From positions 1 through 64,000 of the forward strand of contig CAKSPW010000003.1 in the NCBI GenBank assembly GCA_934486495.1: DNA of 64,000 nt, read 5' to 3'. Below, piece after piece: positions 24,126 through 32,990 of the stretch. The notes under the pieces are model-generated. The model made no database searches and was not told the DNA's origin. It was given only the letters and a program-made list of their open reading frames with translations. The number at the start of each line of letters is the position of its first letter. Within the stretch, counting starts at the first letter, position 1. The stretch comes from an uncultured Clostridia bacterium (GTDB lineage Bacteria; Bacillota; Clostridia; UBA1381). The translations under genes were made by a program, and so were the position numbers.

Positions 24126-26861
24126 GAGGCAGACGCTCCGATACCGTCAGAGCCGCCCACACCGTCAGAGCCGCCGGTATCCAATCCGTCTGTTTTGAGT
24201 GCGGTATACATGACAACCGCAGCACTTGATTACAAAAACGGCTTTTATGATTTGAAGCGACTTAATAATCAGAGCTCGTATGCAAATGAGCCGTTGGTTG
24301 TTGATGTGCCTAAGAGCGTTAATATGGGCAGGGATTACTGCTTTGATGTGATTTTCAAGGGTAAGCTTGCCGCTATGCACAGCATACAGTTTAAATGTTT
24401 CCAAGGACAATTTGCAAATCAGAGTGTAAAAAGAATTGATGTGGATGCATATAACGATAAAACAGGTCAGTGGAGCACAGTTTTGGAAGATCATGTACTC
24501 ACATGGAAAGAGTCAACAGATTTAAAGGAGGGCAGTGCCGAGTCGATTGTCAGCCTTCCCACAGGTATAAAGACTTCAAGAATTCGAGTTTATATTAAAG
24601 ACGCAAACAGAAGCTGGAATAATTTCCGTATGGACGAGATGGCAGTATTCGGTGAAGTTTTGAATGACAAACCGTCAAATTTAGCGCCGGCTGCAAAGAC
24701 AGATGTAAGCTATGATTTTGATTCGTCGAACTATAAAGCAGAGAATTTAACTGACGGTGATTTTGATACTAAGCTTACATGCAAGGCAGGCGTTCAGCCG
24801 TCAACGGATAATCCGGCATACATAGCGTTGGATTTCGGTAATGATTATTACCAAGTTGATGAGCTTGAATTGGCTACGGCATATGCAAGATATTGCGGAA
24901 TTCTTAAAGGAGAGCTGCAATACAAAGAATACGGCGAGTGGAAAAAACTCAAGGAATTCAGCTTTACAAGAGGTGGTATTTCCGCATCTGATGATTATGA
25001 GTTTGATACAATTACGGCAGATGTGGTCACAAACGGCTTGCGTTTGAAGATAACCGATGTTATTTTGGACAAAAACTATCATAATTTCAGTATTAATGAA
25101 ATTTCGGTAAGAGGAAGCAAGTCAGAGGCGCCGCTTTTGCCGCAGCAGGTGGAATATCAGACAAAACCCGGATTTGAGGCGTTGACCGACGGAAATGTTG
25201 AAACTGTATGGACTTCACAGTTTGGATTTATTCCTTCCGCAGAAAAGCCGCATGAAATCCGTTTGGAATTTAAGCGTGCGTTTTCACCGAAAATTATAAT
25301 ATTTACGGGAAATGCTCCGACACCGTCACGCATTAAGGCAGGTTATGAAAAAGACGGTGTGTTTACAGCGTTCGGCGCTGAAAGCAATCTTACCTTTACA
25401 GACGGAACAGCTCGTATAATTTTGCCCGAAACGGCAGAAACAAAAACGTTGATTTTACATATTACGGGAGCGGAGCGCGAAGATTATACACTAGCTGAAA
25501 TCTCTGTTTTGGCATTTGACAGATACGAAAATATTAAAAAAGCTATTGATACGTTTGCGGATACCAAAGCATATCGCGATTATCAATCTGCAAAATCGGC
25601 AATCGAAGCCGTTGATGACGAACAAATTCGTGCAGAGTTTGAGCCTTTGCTTGAAAGTGAAAAGCAAAATGTAGTAAAAAACCAGAAAATAGAGGCGGTA
25701 TATAATGCTGCCGAAAAAACAGCGGAGATATCGGGATGGCTTTTTGTACCGGCTGACGTTAAAGTTCCTCTTCACGTTAAGGGATCAGCAACAGATTTAA
25801 TTCTTGAGGTTACAGCCGACGAAAGCGGTAATTTTAAGCAAAAGTCAGATATGAGCGGTCTGAAGGAATACGGAAAGTATACAGTGACGGCCGTTGTTGA
25901 AGGAGAAACCGTAACGGGCACATTCGAGCTGCGTCCTCAAAAGAGCGGCAAAGATATTTTGCAATTCTCCATTGACGGAAACAAAGGAAAAATTAAAGGA
26001 AACAGCATTGATGTTACTCTTCCGAAAGGAAGTACGATATTCGGCAGAATACCCGTATTCACAATTTCGGAAGGTGCTGTACTTTTAAATGGCGATACAG
26101 TGATTGAAAGCGGAAAAACATCACTGGATTTCAAAGGCACGGTTACTTTGACCGTTCGTGCTGAGGACGGAACTTCGGCTGACTATGCCGTAAGAGTTAC
26201 CTTATCGTCCGGAAGCAGCTCGGGCGGCTCCGGCGGAGGCGGAGGTAACGGCGGCGTAAGCAACAAGGTTATTATGCCGAATGTAACTCCGAAGCCGGAC
26301 GTTAAGGATGATACAAGCGATGCGGAAAAAGGATTTTCGGATGTATCTTCAAATCACTGGGCTTACGAGTATGTTGAAAAGCTTCGCAAAGACGGAATTG
26401 TAAACGGCGTCGGCGAAAACTGCTTCTATCCCGAAAATACGGTAAAAAGAGAAGAGTTTGCTAAAATGCTTGTATTGTCGATGGGATTAAATCCCGAAGG
26501 AAAATCAGGCTTTGCGGATGCTGAAGAAAACTGGAGCGATTCATATCTTGCGGCGGCAAAGAATGCAGGAATTATCAACGGAATTGCAGACGGAATGTTC
26601 GGTGTCGGACACGATATAACACGTCAGGATTTGGCGATAATGATTTACAGAGCATTGCCCGAAACACTGAAAACTTCACAGTCGCGAGAGTTATTTGCAG
26701 ATGACGCTGATATTGCGGACTATGCTAAGGAAGCGGTTTATGCGCTTAGAAGTCTTGGATTAATCAGCGGCTATGAAAATCAATTCCGACCCGATGAACG
26801 TGCCACACGGGCGGAAAGTGCAAAAATTTTGGCAGGGTTTAAAGGAATGATAGAAAAATGA
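23115..26861 (+). CDS. SLH-anchored multidomain discoidin-like surface protein
   Basis: A 1248-residue exported protein. Order: signal peptide (to ~32); a repeat nearly identical to those of the upstream gene (~36-337); a Pro-Ser linker; a diverged discoidin pair (~361-665); a further discoidin-like domain (~678-798); a helical stretch (~800-860); two Ig-like beta domains (~865-1030); a Gly/Ser linker (~1034-1050); and three SLH domains (~1070-1248; FSDVSSNHWAYEYVEKLRKD, then FADAEENW, then LFADDADIADYAKEAV). It should be fixed to the cell wall through SLH and present several glycan-binding modules. It arose by duplication of the upstream gene's first part. Start 23115 follows AAGGAG. Confidence 0.82.
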   Translation: MRRMKRLCSLCVAGLMMFNGLGCFSVQAASETELAGSRLDARNYTDMPLESSNSDMDKLNDGSMDGAVVVSLDKNTDMSDGSYYVDIVCNGYIAKYQSLDLGCNVGLIEHQGIKKVGVAGYDDETHSWPSGPQQTYDITWLKSGDSYTGKAVVKFETPITSSRLRVYILDANRTWDNFRMEELAGYGELTGKAIDSLAKYATVTANFDCDGARPLSNLSDRYFASEMLTNFNATPDNPGIITMDFGNNYYDFDSMDMVGLFAKNAGVTAMTIEYKNGDEWTKLKDVTFERSGRYGSTNSQIDRIDLGIVANGLQFKVTEHKNEWGHFRISEIVLYGKEADAPIPSEPPTPSEPPVSNPSVLSAVYMTTAALDYKNGFYDLKRLNNQSSYANEPLVVDVPKSVNMGRDYCFDVIFKGKLAAMHSIQFKCFQGQFANQSVKRIDVDAYNDKTGQWSTVLEDHVLTWKESTDLKEGSAESIVSLPTGIKTSRIRVYIKDANRSWNNFRMDEMAVFGEVLNDKPSNLAPAAKTDVSYDFDSSNYKAENLTDGDFDTKLTCKAGVQPSTDNPAYIALDFGNDYYQVDELELATAYARYCGILKGELQYKEYGEWKKLKEFSFTRGGISASDDYEFDTITADVVTNGLRLKITDVILDKNYHNFSINEISVRGSKSEAPLLPQQVEYQTKPGFEALTDGNVETVWTSQFGFIPSAEKPHEIRLEFKRAFSPKIIIFTGNAPTPSRIKAGYEKDGVFTAFGAESNLTFTDGTARIILPETAETKTLILHITGAEREDYTLAEISVLAFDRYENIKKAIDTFADTKAYRDYQSAKSAIEAVDDEQIRAEFEPLLESEKQNVVKNQKIEAVYNAAEKTAEISGWLFVPADVKVPLHVKGSATDLILEVTADESGNFKQKSDMSGLKEYGKYTVTAVVEGETVTGTFELRPQKSGKDILQFSIDGNKGKIKGNSIDVTLPKGSTIFGRIPVFTISEGAVLLNGDTVIESGKTSLDFKGTVTLTVRAEDGTSADYAVRVTLSSGSSSGGSGGGGGNGGVSNKVIMPNVTPKPDVKDDTSDAEKGFSDVSSNHWAYEYVEKLRKDGIVNGVGENCFYPENTVKREEFAKMLVLSMGLNPEGKSGFADAEENWSDSYLAAAKNAGIINGIADGMFGVGHDITRQDLAIMIYRALPETLKTSQSRELFADDADIADYAKEAVYALRSLGLISGYENQFRPDERATRAESAKILAGFKGMIEK

Positions 26862-29800
26862 AAAAGATATTGTCAATGATACTTACCGTTGCGCTTGCTG
26901 TGGCGTCGCTTACCCCGATTAAGGGGTTGGCGGCGTCGGAAAATCTGACACGCTGGGCAACGATTACAACAGATATTCCGTATCTGGAGGAATTGGGTCC
27001 GGAACGCCTTAACGACGGAAAGAACACAGACGGTATGGTTACGGACGGAAGCATAAAGCCGTCATTCCCGTATCATATTGAATTGGATTTTGGCGGTTAT
27101 ACCGCGGAAATGTCTGACCTTCGCATCTATTCGTGCGACGGAAAGGGCATGGGTGTAACGAATTTGGGGATTGACGTTTGGCAGGGTAACAGCTGGAAAA
27201 CCGTCCGTTCGGGCGAGATACTCAGCTGGAATCGTTCCGAGTCGAAAAAAGCCGAAAGTCGTGATATCCATTTTTCAAGTCCGGTACGCGGCGAGAAATT
27301 CCGTCTTGTAATTAAAGCTGCAAATCTTAAAGAGCAGTCGTTTAGGATAGATGAGCTCGAGATGCTCGGCTCACTTGTCGGTATCCGTGATAAGAAGCAG
27401 ATTACAAACACCGAAATTGCTTATTTCCGCTGCGAAAAAGGAGGAAATGTAACACTTCCGGGTCATGTCACGGCTAATTTGGCTGATGGCAGCTCTATCA
27501 CAATGGGTGTAGAGTGGGGAGTTCCGGATACTTCATCCGAGGGTGTTAAAACGGTAACCGGTTATATGCCTTACTATGATGTTACGCCATGCACGCTTGT
27601 TGATGTGTTTGATGCGGATAAGGATATAAGTGCCGTAAACGGTACATGGGCAGAAGACTTGATTGCAAATGCTGTTGCGTCCGGACTTTTGGGAGGTATA
27701 TCGGCAGATCCCGGACAGCCTATGCGCCAATTGGACGCTGCATTAATACTTTTCAGAAACGGTGAATTGTCTCCCGTTCAGCCGAAAGCGGATTCCTCTT
27801 TGAACGGTAACTTTGCCGGAAAAGAGATGGCAGCCGCAGTTGAGGCGGTTTGCGGAGCGATTTCTGCCGAAGAACCCCTCACACGAGCAAAGGCGGCTTC
27901 ATGGATTGTCAAAATGAATCCCGCAGCAAACGGGTTTGAGAAAAAAGATCTTCCTTACGGTGACCTCGGCGGTTTGAACCAAGAGGAGCTTGCAGGTGTC
28001 GAAGAAGCATTTAGCCGTGGTGTTATCAGTAAAAACAATAGCTTCAGACCCGGAGATGCCGTAACGCTTGCGGAGCTGCTTGCTATGCAGTCAAAGCTTG
28101 AAAACGGCTGTGAGCAAATCGGATCTGACGGAAATATCAACCGCACCTTTACGGACAGCGGAGAAGTACTTGTAAATCCGTATATGGGAATTTTCAGCTA
28201 CTATTTGGATAACGGTCTTGTAAACTATGACATTCACTATGATAACGGTACATATTTTGAGGATGTTCCCGGACTTTCAAACATCTACATCAGAATTCCG
28301 TGGTCGGTTGTTCAGCCAGAAAAGGGAATTTATGATTTTAGTATGGTAGACGGAGCTATCGAAAAGTTTAAGCGTGTCGGAAAACAGATTTCCCTGCGTT
28401 TTACCGCATCGGAAACAGGACACGTATACGCTACTCCGAAATGGGTATTTGACGAGGGTGCAAAGATTCATTGGTGGGGATATGACAGTCCCGACGCTTA
28501 CAGTATGCCGTATTTTGACGACCCGATATTCCTTGCAAATCTCGACGTATTTTTGGGCGAGGTTGCAAAGCGTTATGACGGCAACCCGAACATTGCCTAT
28601 ATCGACATCGGCTCTCTCGGAATTTGGGGTGAGGGACATACCGGCTCGGCAGGTTATAAGCTGACTCCCGAGGCTGCTCGTATGCATATGGAGCTTCATG
28701 CAAAACACTTTAAGAAAACAAAAGTTGTTGTTTTGGACGATATGGGTCAAAACTTTAACGACAGATTTTTCCCGGAGGTTAAAAATGACGTAATCCGTCT
28801 GGGATTCGGACTTCGTAATGACGGATATGCCGGTGTTGACGGCAAGATGCGCTTTATTCTGCCTGAGGATAAAACTCTCGGTGACGGTATCTGGGAACAC
28901 GCTCCCATAGTTATGGAGCCTGAGCATTACGGAGAAATGCATAGACTTGATATTTGGGGAGACGGTGTGGATTTTGCACATTGGATAGATATAGTTCACG
29001 GTACATATATAGGCTTGCATGGATTTTCTAAGGTTATGGCTGAAGAAAACCCCGAGTTTATGGAATATGCCAACAAGCGGATAGGATACAGAATTATTCC
29101 CGAAACAGTCCGCTTGACGAGCGAAACACAGGTACACGGAAATATAACGTTGTCTGCCGATTGGAAAAACGTTGCCGCAGCGCCTTGCTATAACGGTGCT
29201 TACCCGGCAATTACCTTAAAGGATATGGACGGAAACATTATGTCGGTTATGGTTGACAGCAAGTTCAATGTTGATTCTCTGCCCGTCAGCGCACCGGGTA
29301 AGGCAAAAAGCGTTCGTGAGGAAGCGGAGTTCCGTGTTCATGACGTTTTGCCGGGCGGAACATATCAGGCATTTCTGTCTTTGGGTAACATAACGGGTTC
29401 GCCCGAGATTAAAATGCCTATTGAGGGCAATGACGGTGAAAGCAGATATTATATCGGTGATGTTACAATCAAGGGTGATTATGAGCTTACGGTTACTCAG
29501 CAGTCCGATGATGATATTACACTGCACTTTGAGCTTTCGCCGAGCGTCGGTGAATATGTGGCTCTTTGGGGTAATATTTCCATGCGTGAGCAGGGCGGAG
29601 AGCATGTTTATATGCCGGGTGATATTGTATTTTCGGTTAATACGTCGCCTCTTGCGGCAGCACTTAAGACAAAGAGCGCTTGCGATATTCCTGTTAAGCT
29701 TTCTTTAAACAACGCACAGTTTAATTTTAAGAAGAGCGTCAAACCGGGAATGGTATTTGATGTTCATTACGATATGGATACGTTGGGCGGCGGTATGACA

Positions 29801-29896
29801 CCGGGTATGATGATGTCCGGCAACGGACGCAGTCCCAAGATAGGAACAGCGGTTATACAAGATGACTTGGCCGTTAAGTTTCAGCCGCTGGAATAA
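26858..29896 (+). CDS. secreted SLH/discoidin protein with DUF4832-like glycosidase-like domain
   Basis: A 1012-residue exported protein whose ATG overlaps the preceding stop (ATGA). After the signal peptide comes a discoidin-like domain (~27-172), a region with degenerate SLH-like repeats (~255-420: WAEDLIANAVASGLLGG; AFSRGVISKNNSFRPGDAV), then a TIM-barrel-like domain (~435-760). Here NPYMGIFSYY, YIRIPWSVVQPEKGIYDF and YIDIGSLGIWGEGH resemble the GH-A/DUF4832 type, with Glu in WGEGH as a possible acid/base. A beta-rich C-terminus (~770-1012) follows. It may be a surface glycosidase; catalysis is unproven. Confidence 0.72.
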   Translation: MKKILSMILTVALAVASLTPIKGLAASENLTRWATITTDIPYLEELGPERLNDGKNTDGMVTDGSIKPSFPYHIELDFGGYTAEMSDLRIYSCDGKGMGVTNLGIDVWQGNSWKTVRSGEILSWNRSESKKAESRDIHFSSPVRGEKFRLVIKAANLKEQSFRIDELEMLGSLVGIRDKKQITNTEIAYFRCEKGGNVTLPGHVTANLADGSSITMGVEWGVPDTSSEGVKTVTGYMPYYDVTPCTLVDVFDADKDISAVNGTWAEDLIANAVASGLLGGISADPGQPMRQLDAALILFRNGELSPVQPKADSSLNGNFAGKEMAAAVEAVCGAISAEEPLTRAKAASWIVKMNPAANGFEKKDLPYGDLGGLNQEELAGVEEAFSRGVISKNNSFRPGDAVTLAELLAMQSKLENGCEQIGSDGNINRTFTDSGEVLVNPYMGIFSYYLDNGLVNYDIHYDNGTYFEDVPGLSNIYIRIPWSVVQPEKGIYDFSMVDGAIEKFKRVGKQISLRFTASETGHVYATPKWVFDEGAKIHWWGYDSPDAYSMPYFDDPIFLANLDVFLGEVAKRYDGNPNIAYIDIGSLGIWGEGHTGSAGYKLTPEAARMHMELHAKHFKKTKVVVLDDMGQNFNDRFFPEVKNDVIRLGFGLRNDGYAGVDGKMRFILPEDKTLGDGIWEHAPIVMEPEHYGEMHRLDIWGDGVDFAHWIDIVHGTYIGLHGFSKVMAEENPEFMEYANKRIGYRIIPETVRLTSETQVHGNITLSADWKNVAAAPCYNGAYPAITLKDMDGNIMSVMVDSKFNVDSLPVSAPGKAKSVREEAEFRVHDVLPGGTYQAFLSLGNITGSPEIKMPIEGNDGESRYYIGDVTIKGDYELTVTQQSDDDITLHFELSPSVGEYVALWGNISMREQGGEHVYMPGDIVFSVNTSPLAAALKTKSACDIPVKLSLNNAQFNFKKSVKPGMVFDVHYDMDTLGGGMTPGMMMSGNGRSPKIGTAVIQDDLAVKFQPLE

Positions 29897-30045
29897 CGGA
29901 CGTTAAAACTCCCGATTGCAGGGAAAGAAGAAAAATCAAGTTATTTGACTTTTCACGAAATTGCTTCTTTTCTTGCTGTCAGCAAATCACACCTTTTAAT
30001 GTGCGCTTTGATTAGGTTTGCTGATTTTACAGCAGAATAAATAAT
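29897..30045. other. intergenic gap after the DUF4832-like gene
   Basis: Contains a loose inverted repeat (TCAGCAAA near 29982 with TTTGCTGA near 30017) followed by TTTTAC, possibly a terminator, then the shared palindrome. No gene. Confidence 0.4.
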
Positions 30046-30080
30046 GGCTGTTCAAAAAGTCATCGGCTTTTTGAACAGCC
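30046..30080. repeat. dispersed palindrome, copy 1 (GGCTGTTcAAAAAGtC type)
   Basis: GGCTGTTCAAAAAGTC and its reverse complement with a 3-base loop and one wobble. Related palindromes lie at 37258-37296 and 42976-43015. It stands 27 bases before the GH20 gene; as RNA it forms a strong hairpin without a clean T-run. Confidence 0.75.
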
Positions 30081-30107
30081 CATTAAAATAAAGAAAGGAG
30101 TATGAAT

Positions 30108-31646
30108 ATGCATAATCAAAATAAGTTGCCTCACAGAAGTGTAAAGGTCTATCTTCCGGCTAAGAATGATGTACCGTTTTTTTATGATTTTGTAGATTTG
30201 TGTGTTCATTACGGATATAATTGCATGGTGTTTGAGGTAGGCGGTGCCATGGAATACAAAAAACATCCGGAGATTAATTCGGGGTGGGAGGAGTACTGCA
30301 AAAAGTTTATGGATTATCAGGGTCAAAGCCTTGACATTCAAAACAGTCCTTGTTGGGCACGTAATTCAATTCATATGGAAAACGGCGGTGGAAGCTATTT
30401 AACTCAGGCAGAGGTGCGTGAGCTGATAGACTATTGCCGCGAAAAAGGAATGTCGGTAATGCCGGAGATGCCGTCTTTGTCGCACTGCGATTATCTGCTT
30501 TATAAGCACCCGGAGCTGCGTGAGAGAGAAGCGGACGATTTGCCCGACACTTATTGCCCTTCGAATCCGAAAAGCTATGAGTTGTTTTTTGACTTGCTCG
30601 ACGAGGTAATTGAGATATTTGAGCCTGAAATGATACATATCGGTCATGACGAGCTGATGTCCGTATGCTTATGTGAAAAATGCAGGGATAAAGACCCGGC
30701 CGAACTTTTTGCACAGGATATTATCAGGATACATGACTATTTGTCGCAAAGAGGAATAAAAACCGCAATGTGGGGTGATAAGCTTCTTAATGCCATCGGC
30801 AGACAGGGACAGACGTGGGGCGGAAGCAGACGTGTTATTACAAATCAGAGAACGGGTGAGTTTTTAGAGGAAATACCGGCAACGTGGGAGGCTATTGATA
30901 AAATCCCGCGTGATATTGTTATTTATCATTGGTATTGGTCGCTTAATCAGGATTGGGAGGATGAGTTTTTAAAACGAGGTTTCCCGGTAGTTTTAGCTAA
31001 TTTTGACGGTATGGCTGTCAAGGATTGGTCAGAACGCTGCGCCAAGGGTATTATCGGCGTTAGTATATCAAATTGGAGCTTGCTTAACAGAGATCATCTT
31101 CAAAGAAATGATGTGCTGTTTAATCTTGCTTATACGGCGGAGATGATGCACGGTGAGAATAAGGATTTTCGCACAATGGCATTGAGTGCGGCACATGATC
31201 TTTACCGATACGGAAAGAGAAAAAGCGGACGCTTGATAGAATTTGTTCACCGAACCGAGATTATGAAGGAACACGTAATGTTTGTTGACGGATATATGAT
31301 TGATAAGCAGGACGATTATTTGGGGAAATACTTAGTAGAACTCGATAACGGCGAAACTATGGAAATTCCGTTATATTATAATCTTAATATCGGAACAAAA
31401 CAGGCGGATTTTACGAGAAACGAAACGACTGACGTTGACGGGCTAAAGTGTAACGGACAGCTGTTTGAGTCTACGTACTCGTGCGATTTGGAAGATACGG
31501 AGCAGGGAGTTTTCTATCGTTATGGAGTGGAATTACCCGAATGTGTTCGTGTTGTTTCCGTTAAATTAATACAGGACAGCCGATACGGGGAGAATATACA
31601 GCTGCGTGAGGTTCTGATGCCGCAAGATAAAAAGCTTAGTAAATAA
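30108..31646 (+). CDS. GH20-like glycoside hydrolase (beta-N-acetylhexosaminidase family)
   Basis: A 512-residue protein without signal peptide. It contains the GH20 hallmark EMIHIGHDEL (Asp181-Glu182, the pair that polarises the 2-acetamido group and acts as acid), preceded by GGSYLTQAEVRELIDYCREK and MPEMPSLSHCDYLL, matching the GH20 barrel. It should remove terminal GlcNAc or GalNAc, here in the cytoplasm, from oligosaccharides imported by the upstream ABC system. I start it at 30108, seven bases after AAGGAG; an ATG six bases earlier is too close to that site. The C-terminal ~130 residues (NGETMEIPLYYNLNIG) look like an added beta domain. Exact substrate unknown. Confidence 0.82.
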   Translation: MHNQNKLPHRSVKVYLPAKNDVPFFYDFVDLCVHYGYNCMVFEVGGAMEYKKHPEINSGWEEYCKKFMDYQGQSLDIQNSPCWARNSIHMENGGGSYLTQAEVRELIDYCREKGMSVMPEMPSLSHCDYLLYKHPELREREADDLPDTYCPSNPKSYELFFDLLDEVIEIFEPEMIHIGHDELMSVCLCEKCRDKDPAELFAQDIIRIHDYLSQRGIKTAMWGDKLLNAIGRQGQTWGGSRRVITNQRTGEFLEEIPATWEAIDKIPRDIVIYHWYWSLNQDWEDEFLKRGFPVVLANFDGMAVKDWSERCAKGIIGVSISNWSLLNRDHLQRNDVLFNLAYTAEMMHGENKDFRTMALSAAHDLYRYGKRKSGRLIEFVHRTEIMKEHVMFVDGYMIDKQDDYLGKYLVELDNGETMEIPLYYNLNIGTKQADFTRNETTDVDGLKCNGQLFESTYSCDLEDTEQGVFYRYGVELPECVRVVSVKLIQDSRYGENIQLREVLMPQDKKLSK

Positions 31647-31691
31647 AAATATCTTTATTTTGGCAAAAAGCAAATGTGTTAATAAAAAATT

Positions 31692-31734
31692 AAAGCTGAA
31701 AACCCGTTTTACTGAGTCTTCAGCTTTGATTTTT
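31692..31734 (+). terminator. terminator closing the glycan locus
   Basis: AAAGCTGAA / TTCAGCTTT with an 18-base loop, then GATTTTT. It is 45 bases after the GH20 stop. On the minus strand, 31869-31891 holds a short hairpin (AATCCGT/ACGGATT) with GCTTTATT, a weak terminator for the next gene. Confidence 0.75.
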
Positions 31735-31941
31735 GCTTTTGCTATGCCATTTCGGCTGTTTTTTCTTTCAAATTACTTCCCTATCCGGTTGCGGAATTTG
31801 CCGCAGCCCTTTTTTATTTGCTCATCATATTTAAGAATTAAAATCCCGCAATTGGCAAGAGTCTTGAATAAAGCAATCCGTTAAACGGATTATGGTTCGC
31901 CTTTAAAACGGCTTTTTGGTAACAGTTTTGCGCAGCTTGCG

Positions 31942-32973
31942 TCATTTGTTCAGCGAAAGCTTAAAAAGTCTGTTTACTCCGGCAACTGCCTGCTCCGTGT
32001 TTATGAATGCGTCCGGATTAAAAAATCCGTCTGTTCCGTTCATAATTCCGTTTGCGCTTACGAACTTAACCGCATCCGCAGCCCATGAGGAAATTCTTTT
32101 TTTATCAGTAAACTTAAGCTGCTCCGTTTTGCCCGATATTCCGAGCATATCCGCAGTCTTTTTGATTATCACGGCCGCCTGCTCACGTGTGAGAGGATCG
32201 CCCGGTGCAAACTTGTCGCTTGATACGCCGTTTACAAGTCCGAGTGCATGAAGCATATTTACGGTATTGTTTGAACTGTCCGTATCGGTAAAATAATTAG
32301 TAAGATAAGCGATATTCTTATCTCTTAAATAATCCTCAAGCGAAGCGTAGTTGCCGCTGACAGCTATAAAATTTCCTATAAGTGAGCAGAAATCCTCACG
32401 TGAGAGCGAAATTCCGAATCGCTGACCGATTTCAAACGGCATAAGACAATTCGATGCGGCAAATATTGCATCGTCAACCGCCCATTGCTCTGTCGGATAA
32501 TTAAGATAATCCGTTGCGGTATTCACCGTAAAGTCATACTTTGCGTATTTGTTGTTGCTTGACATAAAGTTTAAATAAAGCGTGTCAAACGTTTCGTTTG
32601 TCTGTCTTGTATCGTAGCAAAGATAAGAATCATTGCCGTATTTACCGACCTCGACGCCCGATTCGAGAAAATATGTTTTTTCTCCCTGCGCCGTATGAAG
32701 CACAATACAAACTCCGCCGAACGGATTTTTTGTAACTCTGCGTGTAAGCGCTGTATTAACTGCGGCATTATAGAACATATTGATTTGCTCATTTGAAAGC
32801 TTCATTGCAAGGTGCTTGTCAACGTCCATCATATAGCCGCCCGTTATATCGCCTCGGTCGTAAATTTTCATGGCGTCAGCCGCACTCATCGAGCTTTCAG
32901 GAACAAATTCCGCATTTACGCAAAGCGGCATGAGCATGGCAAATATTAATGCGCCGCATATTAGTTTTTTCAT
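31942..32973 (-). CDS. secreted SLH-domain protein
   Basis: A 343-residue exported protein: signal peptide MKKLICGALIFAMLMPLCVNA, an N-terminal ~190-residue region of unknown fold, and two to three SLH repeats in the C-terminal half (LHALGLVNGVSSDKFAPGDPLTREQAAVII; FTDKKRISSWAADAVKFVSANGIMNG). GGAGG precedes the ATG. It lies 17 bases behind the stalk-domain gene and likely shares its transcript. Function beyond wall attachment is unknown. Confidence 0.83.
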   Translation of the reverse strand: MKKLICGALIFAMLMPLCVNAEFVPESSMSAADAMKIYDRGDITGGYMMDVDKHLAMKLSNEQINMFYNAAVNTALTRRVTKNPFGGVCIVLHTAQGEKTYFLESGVEVGKYGNDSYLCYDTRQTNETFDTLYLNFMSSNNKYAKYDFTVNTATDYLNYPTEQWAVDDAIFAASNCLMPFEIGQRFGISLSREDFCSLIGNFIAVSGNYASLEDYLRDKNIAYLTNYFTDTDSSNNTVNMLHALGLVNGVSSDKFAPGDPLTREQAAVIIKKTADMLGISGKTEQLKFTDKKRISSWAADAVKFVSANGIMNGTDGFFNPDAFINTEQAVAGVNRLFKLSLNK

Positions 32974-32990
32974 TTAAATGCCTCCGAAAA

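Noticed and set aside
28277..29137. 286-codon open frame on the minus strand
   Set aside because: It lies entirely opposite the well-supported SLH/DUF4832-like gene, lacks a ribosome binding site and has no recognisable domain; a shadow frame.
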